Origin: Lentisphaerota bacterium
Lineage (GTDB): Bacteria; Verrucomicrobiota; Kiritimatiellia; UBA8416; JAIOPI01
Assembly (NCBI GenBank): GCA_021413965.1
Contig: JAIOPI010000033.1
Location: 215,664-279,663 of the forward strand
DNA length: 64,000 nt
Direction of reading: 5' to 3'
The notes beneath the pieces are model-generated. The model was not told the origin of the DNA, searched no databases, and worked only from the letters and a program-made list of their open reading frames with translations. The translations under genes were made by a program, and so were the position numbers. This document shows, one piece after another, positions 44,528-53,596 of the stretch (its first letter is position 1; each line of letters begins with the position of its first letter).

Positions 44528-45760
44528 TCACGGGCGTGGCGCCACGGGCGGACGGCGCGCCACGTGCAGGCTGTGGAGCATGAGGAAGGCGGCGAAGACC
44601 ACGGTCGACGGCATCCACCCCTCCCCGATGAGGGCGAAGGCCATGCTGTTGACGAAGGCGCAAATCAGCGCGGCGGTGCATCCCACCCAGCCGGGGGATT
44701 TCAGCCGCCGGCTCCAGGCCACTTCGTGCAGGTAGAGCATGAAACTCCACACCTGCATGGCGAAACCCGGCACGCCCAACCCGAGCAGCGCCCCAAGGAT
44801 GGCGTTGTGCGTATGAGTCGTGTAGATATCCGTATTCATGCGCGCGCCGATGGCGAAGCCGTACCCCAGCCAGGGCTTCTGCAGAAAGGCCTCCCAGTAG
44901 TACGCCCACAGCACCAGGCGTCCATGGAACGTGCTGATCTCGGTAACGGAACGATTGCGCAGCACGACCGCCTCCAGCATCTCCGGGCCCCACCCGATGA
45001 CCAGCAACAGCAACCCCAACAGCAGGAAGACGATGGGCAGACTGGGGCGGAGAACGAGCCCAGCGAGCAACAAGCCGCAGAGCGCGCCCCACCAACTGGC
45101 GAGACTCAACCCCACCAGGAGTAGGACCAGCGCGCCGAACGTGCTCACCCACAACCAGGCTTGCCGCCGCCCGCGCGCCTCGAGCGCTTCGCCCCAGCTG
45201 TAACAGACCAGCATCGCCGCCGCCGCGGAGTACGAATTGCTCGACAGCTCCGTGAGCGAAAACCCGCTGAACTTCAGCCGGCCGGCGAAGTCCAGCAGGA
45301 GCGCGCACCACCCCAACCCCATGGCCATGCGCTCCGCCACCCGGAACGACGGAGCCGCGGCGATGATCACCGCCACCGCCAGCGCCTGGCTGAATCCTTC
45401 GGTCGCGCGAAAGAGCGAGTAGGACACATTGAGGGACTGGAAGGCCGTCAGGATACCCAGCGCAAAATACAGGAGCCACAGCCCGCCCGAGCGGTGGACC
45501 AGGTCACGCGCCGCCTTCACGAGGCGCGGGCCGCTGACAACCAGCGCAAGCAGCGTGAGACCCACGATGGCGATCTCCGCCGCCGCCGCCGCATCCACCT
45601 CGGCATACGCGCCATCCCCACGCTGCCGCAGGAACAAAGTCAGGCGCGCCACGAGCCCGACCACACAAAGCCCCAGCAACGCCAACCCCGCGTCGCCCCG
45701 CACGCGCGAGGGCGTCGTTACGGACACGGGCGGTAGGTCGGATGTGGAGGCGATCGCCAT
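44528..45760 (-). CDS. O-antigen ligase/polymerase-like membrane protein (Wzy type), copy A
   Basis: A 410-residue protein with about ten TM helices and one larger periplasmic loop (about residues 285-330) containing FHGRLVLWAYYWEAFLQKPWLGYGFA and HTHNAILG, the R...H pattern of Wzy polymerases and WaaL ligases. It would polymerise or transfer repeat units in the periplasm. ATG 45760 has GGAG nine nt upstream; 45769 would place GGAG against the start codon. It follows the GT4 gene by 12 nt. A second protein of this type is encoded at 53597-54889, so one may be the polymerase and the other a ligase. Confidence 0.85.
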   Translation of the reverse strand: MAIASTSDLPPVSVTTPSRVRGDAGLALLGLCVVGLVARLTLFLRQRGDGAYAEVDAAAAAEIAIVGLTLLALVVSGPRLVKAARDLVHRSGGLWLLYFALGILTAFQSLNVSYSLFRATEGFSQALAVAVIIAAAPSFRVAERMAMGLGWCALLLDFAGRLKFSGFSLTELSSNSYSAAAAMLVCYSWGEALEARGRRQAWLWVSTFGALVLLLVGLSLASWWGALCGLLLAGLVLRPSLPIVFLLLGLLLLVIGWGPEMLEAVVLRNRSVTEISTFHGRLVLWAYYWEAFLQKPWLGYGFAIGARMNTDIYTTHTHNAILGALLGLGVPGFAMQVWSFMLYLHEVAWSRRLKSPGWVGCTAALICAFVNSMAFALIGEGWMPSTVVFAAFLMLHSLHVARRPPVAPRP

Positions 45761-45772
45761 GCGGTGCATCTC

Positions 45773-46960
45773 CTATCCCCGCGCGATCTGGCAGGCGTTC
45801 AGCAAGTTCGCCGCCGCCCGGTCCGGCGTGAAGGCGCTCACGATCTCGCGCGACACGCCACCCATGGCCGGCAGGCGCGCCCCGGCGGCGAGCGCCTCGC
45901 TTAGCGTGGCGGCACATGACGGCGTATCGAGCGGATCGAAAATCCAACCGTTACGACCGGGCTGGACAAGTTCCGGATGGCACCCGTTGTAGCGCGAACA
46001 CGCCACGGGCAGTCCGCACGCCATGGCTTCCGGCACGACGAGGCTCCAATTGTCTTCCAAGGTGGGCATGACCAGGATGTCGGCGGCCGCATAGCTCGCC
46101 GCGAGTTCGTCATGCGGCACCGGCCCCGCAAACCGCACCTCGCGCAGCCCGCGTTCTCGGACGTCCGCCGCCAGGGTGGCCCGCAGGGGACCGTCACCCA
46201 CAAACACCAGGGCCGCACGCCCGGCAGCCGTCGACCCGCTCAGCGCCGCCCACGCCCGAAGCAGCTCGCGGCAGCCCTTGCCTTCCACGAGGCGGCCAAC
46301 GCAGACCATGACCACGCCAGCCACACCCCAACGCGCCCGCTGTGCCTCGCGGGCGGAAGCCGTCACGCGCGCGCGCGCCGCCAGAAGCGCGGGCACGTCC
46401 GCCACCATGTGCCCGGTCACGATCCGCTCGCGCGGCACGCCCAGGCTCCTCTCCACATACTCCGCACACAGCGACCCGCTGCAGGCCACGGCCCCCGCGA
46501 GGCGCGCGACGCGTCGCCGATACCAGGTGCGAAAGCCCTGCGCGTGCCGCTCGGTGTGCGCGGTCCGCTCGTACGCAATGACCAGTGGCGTGCCGTGGCG
46601 CACGCGCTGACACGCGCCGGCCACCGTCCACTTGAAGAACCCATCACTGATGACGACCTCGGGCTGCAGCTGCCAGAGCAGGCGCCCAAGTCCCGGTTGG
46701 AACCGCAGCGACAGGTTGCGGTTCGCTAGAAAATGGCGGTCCTCGGCGCCAAGCTTCCACTCGCCGCGCAAAGGGATGGCATGCTCACCAAGCGCTGTCT
46801 GCGCCTTGGCCTGCACATCGTCCGGCACGTAGTCCGCCGCGTACACCACGCGCAGCCCGCCTTGCGTGAGCGTATGCAGGGCGGCAAACACCGGCACGCG
46901 GTAGTCGAGAAACGACCGCGCGAGCCAGACAATGCGCAGGGATGGAGAACCGGTTGGCAT
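45773..46960 (-). CDS. Glycosyltransferase family 4
   Basis: A 395-residue GT-B retaining glycosyltransferase. It opens RIVWLARSFLDYRVPVFAAL, has the hinge sequence VVMVCVGRLVEGKGCREL and the donor-site VMPTLEDNWSLVVPEAMACGLPV, where the E-x7-E of GT4 is represented by Glu in LED and PEAM. It is close-packed in the operon, 6 nt after the GT2 gene. The sugar is unknown. Confidence 0.93.
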   Translation of the reverse strand: MPTGSPSLRIVWLARSFLDYRVPVFAALHTLTQGGLRVVYAADYVPDDVQAKAQTALGEHAIPLRGEWKLGAEDRHFLANRNLSLRFQPGLGRLLWQLQPEVVISDGFFKWTVAGACQRVRHGTPLVIAYERTAHTERHAQGFRTWYRRRVARLAGAVACSGSLCAEYVERSLGVPRERIVTGHMVADVPALLAARARVTASAREAQRARWGVAGVVMVCVGRLVEGKGCRELLRAWAALSGSTAAGRAALVFVGDGPLRATLAADVRERGLREVRFAGPVPHDELAASYAAADILVMPTLEDNWSLVVPEAMACGLPVACSRYNGCHPELVQPGRNGWIFDPLDTPSCAATLSEALAAGARLPAMGGVSREIVSAFTPDRAAANLLNACQIARG

Positions 46961-46966
46961 GGGCGC

Positions 46967-47932
46967 TTACTTCATCCCCTCGCGGGCGCGCAGCAGCGCG
47001 ACAGCCGACCGCCAGCCAGCCAAACCGAACGGCTCGGCCGCGCGCAACAATCCCGTGACCCGATTGTGCGGCAGGTCGGCACGGTAGCGGCGAAACAGGG
47101 CGCGCGCGCCGGCCGCATCGCCACCCAACGCCTTGGCGTGGATGAAGCCGGCCGCGACACGGCCGCGCACCTTGCGAAAGTCTGCCTCGTGCCCGGGATG
47201 GAGGCGCGAAACGATGCGTGACTCCCACGCGTCAACCGTCGGGCAACGCCGGCGACGTTCGGCATACTTCTCGCGCCAGCCCGTCGCGTGGGCCGCCGCC
47301 TGCGAGTTTCCGATCCAAAGCGGCTCGGGAATGAACCCCCACGGGCCGAAGGTTGCGAGGCACGCCCAGAACTCCAAATCCTGGCTGATCCAGAGATCGT
47401 CGCGCTGACCGCCAAGGCCGCGCACCACGTCGCCGCGCATGAGGACCGTCCCCGTGCGGACATGGTCGTGGTGAGCCCAGAAGGCGAAGAAATCCGGCAG
47501 CAGCGTCGGCGCGGCCGGGATTGCGCCCCGCCCGCCCGCCGGCAGGGGGCGCTCCCGTCCGCGGGCGTCGCGAATGACGCCTCCCGTGCTCACCGCGACG
47601 GCCGCCGGTTCGCGCAGCATGAACGACTCGCACGCGCGCAGGAAGCCCGGCCGCCAGAGGTCATCGGCATCGAGAAAGGACACGCACGTTCCCGTGGCGA
47701 CGGCCAGGCCCGCGTTGCGCGCCGCCCCGGGTCCGCGGTGCGGTTGCCGCAGCACGACGACATCCGCCGGCAGGGTCGCCAACACGTGGGCGAGGTGATC
47801 GGTGGACCCGTCATCCACCACGATGACCTGGTCGGGCCGCCGCTCCTGCGCCCAGACGCTTTCCATGCAGGCGGTGAGCATGTGCGACGCATTGTACACC
47901 GGAATCACGACGCTGATGGTGGTGGTTTGCAT
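46967..47932 (-). CDS. Glycosyltransferase family 2
   Basis: A 321-residue GT-A enzyme. ISVVIPVYNASHM opens the domain, VVDDGSTD (about 39-45) binds the nucleotide and SFLDADDLW (Asp88-x-Asp90) is the metal-binding DxD. The C-terminal third is helical. Acts in the cytoplasm on the lipid-linked repeat unit. It sits 6 nt downstream of the gene at 47939 and is not one of the closely related GT2 pair further upstream. Confidence 0.94.
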   Translation of the reverse strand: MQTTTISVVIPVYNASHMLTACMESVWAQERRPDQVIVVDDGSTDHLAHVLATLPADVVVLRQPHRGPGAARNAGLAVATGTCVSFLDADDLWRPGFLRACESFMLREPAAVAVSTGGVIRDARGRERPLPAGGRGAIPAAPTLLPDFFAFWAHHDHVRTGTVLMRGDVVRGLGGQRDDLWISQDLEFWACLATFGPWGFIPEPLWIGNSQAAAHATGWREKYAERRRRCPTVDAWESRIVSRLHPGHEADFRKVRGRVAAGFIHAKALGGDAAGARALFRRYRADLPHNRVTGLLRAAEPFGLAGWRSAVALLRAREGMK

Positions 47933-47938
47933 AAGCGA

Positions 47939-48808
47939 TTAGCGCGCGGTGGCGCGCACGGCCGGAGCCTCGACAACCTGGGCGGTCGCCCAGCCGGCGC
48001 GGCCGGTCAGGCCCCACGTCTCGCGCACGCGCTGCAGGTAGCGCGGCTTGAACTCATTGTAGTGAAACACGCCGAACTCGCCGATCCGACTCCACGCCAA
48101 GTCCAGCAATCCGTCGCGCCGCGGAAAGGCCTCGGTCCCGAGCAGCGGCGCCAGGTTCAAGACGTCGAGCTGCAGCCGGGCATCTTCCACCACACGCAGC
48201 CCGGCGCGCTCCGTGTGACAAAGCAGGCTGAACACGAACATGTCGGTCATGGGGATGTCGGCGATGCCCGCCGGAAACCGTGTCGCGAGATAGGTTGAAA
48301 ATGTCTCCGCAAAGTGGCGGCTGTAGAGAAAGACGCCGGACATCAGGTACGGCCAGGACGGAGGCTGCCATGGGGCGCGCGCGCGAAACTGCTTCCACGG
48401 CAGCGGCGTGACCAGCACGTCGGCCTGCCGGGCGCGCGCGACAACGTCATCCAGCGGCCGCAGGATGACCGTATCCACGTCGAGATACAGCGTGGTCGCA
48501 AAGGGGCTGCCGGTCACGGCCTCGACCTTGCGCGCAATGATGCCGGTGTCCTGCCCGAAGCGTGCCTGGCGTTTGGCCCGTTTCCAGAATGACAGCCACC
48601 GGTATGTCTTGAGCCAGAGGGGCTGCGGACGGGATGGCACGCGGACGATGCGCACGGGCCACTCGGGATGGAATCGCCGCAACGACTCCAGGCTCACGGC
48701 CAGCATCTCGCCAAACGCAGGGTTCTCGTCGACAAAGTAGAGAACCCCGAATTCCTGTGGGCTCGCCCCGCAGGGCGTCGCCATCGCGTTCTGGGGATTG
48801 ATCGTCAT
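47939..48808 (-). CDS. GT-A fold glycosyltransferase (nucleotide-diphospho-sugar transferase)
   Basis: A 289-residue protein with a single GT-A domain. LYFVDENPAFGEMLAVSLESLR opens it and TLYLDVDTVILRPL (Asp110-x-Asp112) is the DxD metal site, as in GT8-like and related nucleotide-sugar transferases. The family cannot be given exactly. It lies between GT2 genes, 6 nt from one and 16 nt from the other, so it belongs to the repeat-unit assembly set. Confidence 0.85.
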   Translation of the reverse strand: MTINPQNAMATPCGASPQEFGVLYFVDENPAFGEMLAVSLESLRRFHPEWPVRIVRVPSRPQPLWLKTYRWLSFWKRAKRQARFGQDTGIIARKVEAVTGSPFATTLYLDVDTVILRPLDDVVARARQADVLVTPLPWKQFRARAPWQPPSWPYLMSGVFLYSRHFAETFSTYLATRFPAGIADIPMTDMFVFSLLCHTERAGLRVVEDARLQLDVLNLAPLLGTEAFPRRDGLLDLAWSRIGEFGVFHYNEFKPRYLQRVRETWGLTGRAGWATAQVVEAPAVRATAR

Positions 48809-48824
48809 GCGCGTGAGCGGCAGT

Positions 48825-49790
48825 CTATGCCCCCACCAAGTGCCGATACAACGCGCCGTAAAAAGCCCTCACGCGCAGGCAGCGCCAGTTGCTCAACGGC
48901 GCCGCGAGCCAGTAGAGCGGAAAGGGCGCTGGTCGGCCGTCCTGGCGGTAACGCCGCGTCCAGGCCTTGACCCAGAGTTCATCCAACCCGCGCACAGCGG
49001 CATTCCGGACGTCGGCCGGCATGCGCGGGTCAGTGGCGTAACGTTCGAAGACGCGCTGCTTCTCCGCCAGCAGCGCGAGGTTGTTCGACAAGTCGTGCGT
49101 CTTCTGCGCCGCATGATGACGGAAGCAGGCCAGTTCCTGGTCCAGCATGTCCCAGGACACGCCGGCGATCAGCAGCTTGAGCCAGTAATCGAGATCCATG
49201 ACCAGGTGCAGTGATTCATCGAGCGGCCCGTGCCGCTGCCAGGATGCGGCGGACCAGAAGGTCGCCTGCTGGGGAACCCCCGGCGTGCGCAGGCGCAAAT
49301 GATCCACCGCCGTCGCGGTTGTCGCGCCAAACAGACCCTCGGGACGTCCGTCGGCCGCGATGAAACGCGCATGCCCGCTGAGCACGTCGAACGGCCGGCG
49401 GCGCCACGCCCGGCCCACGGCGAGCAGCGCACCAGGCAGCAGCAGGTCATCCGCATTGAGCCAGGCCATAATGTCGCCCCCGCAACGGGCAAACCCCTTG
49501 TTGATGGCATGCGACTGGCCGCGATCGGGCTCGGACACCCACCCCGCCAGGTGCGCCGCGTAGGTCCGGATCACGTCCACGGATCCGTCGGTGGAGGCGT
49601 TGTCGATGATGACGTATTCCAGATTCGGGTAGCCTTGCAGCAGCACCGAGCGAATGGTTGCCTCGAGGTAGGCGACCTGCTGATAGCTTGGCGTGACGAT
49701 GCTGATGCGCGGCCACGGGCCGGGATCGGACGCAACGGGTGCGGGCGCCCCCCATGGCCAGCCGGACTTGATCGACGGCGGAAGGTTCAT
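48825..49790 (-). CDS. Glycosyltransferase family 2 (paralog pair, member 1)
   Basis: A 321-residue GT-A enzyme: ISIVTPSYQQVAYLEATIRS, nucleotide site IIDNASTDGS, DxD region AWLNADDLL (about 110-117), and the acceptor-side W/D motif DLDYWLKLL. The start ATG 49790 has a strong GGAGG and overlaps the previous stop by 4 nt (ATGA). It is a close relative of the next protein at 49787-50749: both have GWPW in the N-terminal leader and share SVLLQGYP. The open frame continues to 50168 through the other gene in another frame. Confidence 0.94.
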   Translation of the reverse strand: MNLPPSIKSGWPWGAPAPVASDPGPWPRISIVTPSYQQVAYLEATIRSVLLQGYPNLEYVIIDNASTDGSVDVIRTYAAHLAGWVSEPDRGQSHAINKGFARCGGDIMAWLNADDLLLPGALLAVGRAWRRRPFDVLSGHARFIAADGRPEGLFGATTATAVDHLRLRTPGVPQQATFWSAASWQRHGPLDESLHLVMDLDYWLKLLIAGVSWDMLDQELACFRHHAAQKTHDLSNNLALLAEKQRVFERYATDPRMPADVRNAAVRGLDELWVKAWTRRYRQDGRPAPFPLYWLAAPLSNWRCLRVRAFYGALYRHLVGA

Positions 49791-50749
49791 GCGCCCTCCT
49801 TCTGCACCCGCCAGCGCTTGTCCGCGGCATCGTAGGCGATGGCGGGTGTGACGCCGACACGGCGCAGGACAAACCGCAGGACGCGCCGGAAACCGGGGAC
49901 GCGAATGAGCCGCGCCAGTCGTCCCCGATCCGGAAGCCGAGAGAGACAGTCGTCCACCTCGGCGGCGTAAGCGCGCTTGTCGCCCGACCGTTGCTGATCG
50001 TGACGGCGAATGCCGCTCAGCACGTCGCGAACCGCGTGCAGTTCCGCATGGCGGCTGAAGCGCAGCCAGAGTTCGAAATCGCCGGCGAGTTTCAGGCGCT
50101 CGTCGACCCGGGCACCGGCGGCCTCCCACAGCCTTCGCGTCCAGAAAACGCTTTCCTGCTGAATCCATCCCATGCCGCGCCCCTCGTAACAGCCACGCGG
50201 CAGCGCGTAGCGGCTATATCGCCGGCAGACGCCCACCTCGCTGACCGCATCCTGCTCATCCCAGCTGGACGGTGTGCCCACGATCCACTGCACGGCGGAA
50301 CCGCCGTCGGCAAAAATGGCCCCGACCTGGCGCAGGCCATCAGGAGCCAGCATATCGTCGCCGTTAAGCCATGCCATGACGGCCCCTGTCGTGTGCGCGA
50401 AGCCGGCGTTGATCGCCGCATACTGGCCGTTATCCGGCGCACTCTGCCAGTGGTGCAGCCACGAGGCGTAGCGGCGGATGATCTCCACGCTGCCATCGGT
50501 GCTGCCGCCGTCGATCACAACGACTTGCAGGTGCGGGTAGCCCTGCAACAGCACGGAACGGATGGCCGCCTCGAGGAATCGCACCTGATTGAGCACGGGC
50601 ATGACGATCGCCACCGTTGGCCAACGCCCTTCCATTGAAGCGTCCGTTCCCGCGTGACGGGACTCCACGGTCCACGGCCAGCCGGTTTTTCCGACAGGGG
50701 GCGGTGGCAGGTCGCCAAGGGCGGGGCTCGAGATGGCCAACGGATTCAT
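49787..50749 (-). CDS. Glycosyltransferase family 2 (paralog pair, member 2)
   Basis: A 320-residue GT-A enzyme: VAIVMPVLNQVRFLEAAIRS, VVIDGGSTDGS, and AWLNGDDML (about 127-133), where the DxD is represented by Gly-Asp-Asp. LAGDFELWLRFS is the acceptor-side motif. The start ATG 50749 overlaps the upstream GT4 stop (ATGA), and its own stop overlaps the downstream GT2 start, so three glycosyltransferases are translationally chained. It probably arose with its downstream neighbour by tandem duplication. Confidence 0.94.
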   Translation of the reverse strand: MNPLAISSPALGDLPPPPVGKTGWPWTVESRHAGTDASMEGRWPTVAIVMPVLNQVRFLEAAIRSVLLQGYPHLQVVVIDGGSTDGSVEIIRRYASWLHHWQSAPDNGQYAAINAGFAHTTGAVMAWLNGDDMLAPDGLRQVGAIFADGGSAVQWIVGTPSSWDEQDAVSEVGVCRRYSRYALPRGCYEGRGMGWIQQESVFWTRRLWEAAGARVDERLKLAGDFELWLRFSRHAELHAVRDVLSGIRRHDQQRSGDKRAYAAEVDDCLSRLPDRGRLARLIRVPGFRRVLRFVLRRVGVTPAIAYDAADKRWRVQKEGA

Positions 50750-51834
50750 GTGCGTGGCAGGCGTTGCGTGAGCTCCGCGAGCGTCTGGGAAACCGTGGCG
50801 GCCCAGTTGTAGCGCTTCACCACGAGCTGGCGTCCCGCGCGACCGCAGGCCGCCAGATGCGCGCGGTCATGATACAGCCGCTTGAGCGCCTCGATCAAGG
50901 CGTCCGCATCACCCGTGGGCACAACCGGATTCGGGGTTTCCATCTCTGCGAACAGCGACCGGAAAGCGGGCTGATCATAGGCGATCATCGCGAGTCCAGA
51001 CGCCATGTAGTCAAAGGTCTTCAGCCCGGGTCCGAAACTGGCGGGGCCGGGCTTGTAGAGCGAGAGGCCCACCTGCATCGCCGCCAGGAACCCGGGGAGC
51101 AGATGATACGCGACTTCGCCGTGCCCCATGATATTGGCTCCCGCGTCCGATCCTTCCTGCGTTCCACGACCAATCAGGTGAAATTCGATGCGCCGCCCCC
51201 ACCCGTCCCGTTCAAGCCGGGCGGCCGCGGACCGAATCGTGTCGAGATCGTGCCACCCGAGGGTGGCGCTGCCCACCCAAACCACGCGCAGCGGATCCGG
51301 CCCGGCGACGGGCGGCAGCGCGGGCCGTGCCGCCGGGCTGAACCGTTCGGGATCCGACCCGTTGGGAATGGTCACCACGTGTCGCAGGCCCAGCACGCGC
51401 CGCGCATACTCTTCAATGGCCGGCCAGACGGCAAAGGCGATGTCGCACCCGGCGGCGAGCCGCTGGAGCTCGGTTTCGGCCCTGGCAACGTCGTCCGATG
51501 TGTGCCCCAGCAGTCGGCCATACTCAGGCACCGTGTTGAGCTCCCACGCCACGATCGGCCGGCTGAGCAGCGCGCGATAGGGTGGCAGGCCGAGCCGGCA
51601 TTGACTGCGCGCCTGCCACTCGAGGCGGAAGTAGAGCACGTCCATCTGGCGCAGGCGCAGGAGGCGCGCAAGGCGCCCGGCAGGCAACGTGTGCGTGTCG
51701 GCCCGGTCGTCCGGCTGCGAGGTCCACACCTGGTGCCCCGCGGCGATGACACGGTCGAGGAACTGGCCCACGTGGGCATTGCCCCCGCTCGTCTGAGACT
51801 TCCGGTGCGGACGTGAGAAGTAGGCGATGTTCAT
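50746..51834 (-). CDS. Glycosyltransferase family 4
   Basis: A 362-residue GT-B enzyme. NIAYFSRPHRKSQTSGGNAHV opens the acceptor domain; VVWVGSATLGWHD begins the donor domain and SFGPGLKTFDYMASGLAMIAYD is the donor-site loop, somewhat divergent from the usual E-x7-E. ATG 51834 (MNIAYFSRP) is preferred to the frame opening at 51870. It is separated from the flippase by 65 nt. Confidence 0.9.
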   Translation of the reverse strand: MNIAYFSRPHRKSQTSGGNAHVGQFLDRVIAAGHQVWTSQPDDRADTHTLPAGRLARLLRLRQMDVLYFRLEWQARSQCRLGLPPYRALLSRPIVAWELNTVPEYGRLLGHTSDDVARAETELQRLAAGCDIAFAVWPAIEEYARRVLGLRHVVTIPNGSDPERFSPAARPALPPVAGPDPLRVVWVGSATLGWHDLDTIRSAAARLERDGWGRRIEFHLIGRGTQEGSDAGANIMGHGEVAYHLLPGFLAAMQVGLSLYKPGPASFGPGLKTFDYMASGLAMIAYDQPAFRSLFAEMETPNPVVPTGDADALIEALKRLYHDRAHLAACGRAGRQLVVKRYNWAATVSQTLAELTQRLPRT

Positions 51835-51899
51835 GCAGCGAAACGGTTGACGAACACTCCGCCGCGGCAAGGCGGTCGTTCGGCCGGGCGCGGATCCCG

Positions 51900-53471
51900 T
51901 CAGCCCCCGAAGATTTTGAAGTGTACGCGAGCCCAGAGCGCACGAAAGTCACGACGGTCCTCGGGATGGGCGCAGAGGACGACCAGCGCGGATTGCACCA
52001 ACCCGCCACCGACGGCGGCCGCCGCCAGGGCCGCCCACGTGGCGGGGGCGGCGTAGGCGCGCACAAAGGCAAGGACGGCCAGGGCGCCCATCGCCGGCAG
52101 GGCGCCGAGCAGTATGGTTTCACGCAACCAGAGGCGCAGGGAGACCTGTGCGTGATGAAGGCCCAGCGGAATGGCAAAGAGAGACTGCGCGAAGGTACCC
52201 GACAGCAAGTAGCCCAGCGCGGCACCGAAGGCACCAAGGTCGCGGACCACTACGAAGTACAAGGCGAAGCCGAGGTGGAGCGCCTCCGCAAACCATGCGC
52301 ACACGGCCCATGACCGAACGCGGCCGGTGGCCAGCGCGAGCTGGGGGAAAAGCGAATTGCCCGCGGCCACGGCGCTGTGCGCGAGCAGGCAGGCCAGCAC
52401 GCCGGCGGCGGCCGCGTACCGGTCCCCGACGTACAGGTGAACCAATTCATGGCGGAACACGAACAGCGGAACGGCGGGCAACATGGAGAGCCAGAGCATG
52501 TACCGTCCCGTGCGCAGATAGGCTTCTCCGGCGGCGCGCATGTCGTGGCGCGCGATGAGCCCCGTGACAACCGGGAGCAGCGGCACCCGGAAGGCACGAA
52601 GCAGCGCCTGGATCTGGCGCGGGGCCTGTGTACCCAGATGAAACGCGCCTACCTGCAGCGCAGGCGCGAAGTGGCTGAGCAGGATCGGAGGCAGGGCGGA
52701 GCCGAACTTGTTGGCCATATTGGCCACGTAACTCCAGCCGCCAAAGGTCACGATCTCGCGGGCACCGGGGAGCCTCACGGCGGCAGCCCGGAAGCGCAGT
52801 TCCGGCATGACCCGCCGCGAGGCCAGCACGACCAAGGCCTGCTGGCCGACCGATGCCACGGTGGACGCCACGACCACCCACAGGACACGCGGACCAATCC
52901 CCGTCAGCAAACCGTAAAGCAACCCCAGGCGCACCAGTTCCGAGCCGATCGCGATGGCGTTTTGCGCCACAAAGCGCTGGCGCACCTCCAGGCCGGCCGC
53001 CTGCGGTGAAAGCAGGAGACGCACCGCCGCGGCGATGACGAGCAGGGCCAGCATGCGCCGGGCCTCCGGCACCTGCGACGGTTGCAGGGCCAACAGGGCC
53101 TCCGCCTGCCAGTACAGCCCGGCGCCAATGGCCAGCATCACCGTGGCTACGCCGGCAACGATCACCTGCATGGTGGACACGATCTCGGCAATGCGCGACA
53201 CCTCCCGCCGCGCGTCCGCTTGCACCAGGTAGCGGCTGATGCCCGAGGTGAACACACCGCTCAGCAGCGGCGCAAAGACCATCAGGGATACACAAAGCGG
53301 ATAGAGCGCGTACTCCTCCGGCGTCACATGACGCAGCAAGTACTGGTGCAGCCAGACCAGGAGCGAAAGGCTCAGCACCTGCGTTGCGCCGGAACTCAAC
53401 GCGTTGAGAAGTATCCGGAACCGATTCCGGTACTCGCGCCCCTTGGTATCCTCATGATTCAACTCAGGCAC
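51900..53471 (-). CDS. Oligosaccharide flippase (Wzx-type, MATE/PST superfamily)
   Basis: A 523-residue integral membrane protein with about 12-14 TM helices, similar to polysaccharide transporters that flip lipid-linked repeat units across the inner membrane. The cytoplasmic N-terminus is charged (NHEDTKGREYRNRFRIL), and SLSLLVWLHQYLLRHVTPEEYALYPL is typical of the first Wzx helices. GTG 53471 is chosen for the GGAG six nt upstream (53478-53481 on the minus strand); the frame reaches 53558. It lies between the polymerase-type gene and the GT4 gene. Confidence 0.9.
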   Translation of the reverse strand: MPELNHEDTKGREYRNRFRILLNALSSGATQVLSLSLLVWLHQYLLRHVTPEEYALYPLCVSLMVFAPLLSGVFTSGISRYLVQADARREVSRIAEIVSTMQVIVAGVATVMLAIGAGLYWQAEALLALQPSQVPEARRMLALLVIAAAVRLLLSPQAAGLEVRQRFVAQNAIAIGSELVRLGLLYGLLTGIGPRVLWVVVASTVASVGQQALVVLASRRVMPELRFRAAAVRLPGAREIVTFGGWSYVANMANKFGSALPPILLSHFAPALQVGAFHLGTQAPRQIQALLRAFRVPLLPVVTGLIARHDMRAAGEAYLRTGRYMLWLSMLPAVPLFVFRHELVHLYVGDRYAAAAGVLACLLAHSAVAAGNSLFPQLALATGRVRSWAVCAWFAEALHLGFALYFVVVRDLGAFGAALGYLLSGTFAQSLFAIPLGLHHAQVSLRLWLRETILLGALPAMGALAVLAFVRAYAAPATWAALAAAAVGGGLVQSALVVLCAHPEDRRDFRALWARVHFKIFGG

Positions 53472-53596
53472 AGAAGACTCCAGCGTCACTTGATATCGTG
53501 GAGCGGACCGGGATTCGCAGCTTGCCCGCGCAGGGGCGGGACACTCCGTGCCCGTCACTTATGCAGACGAGTGCCCGCTGGACCCCGATCGGTTCG

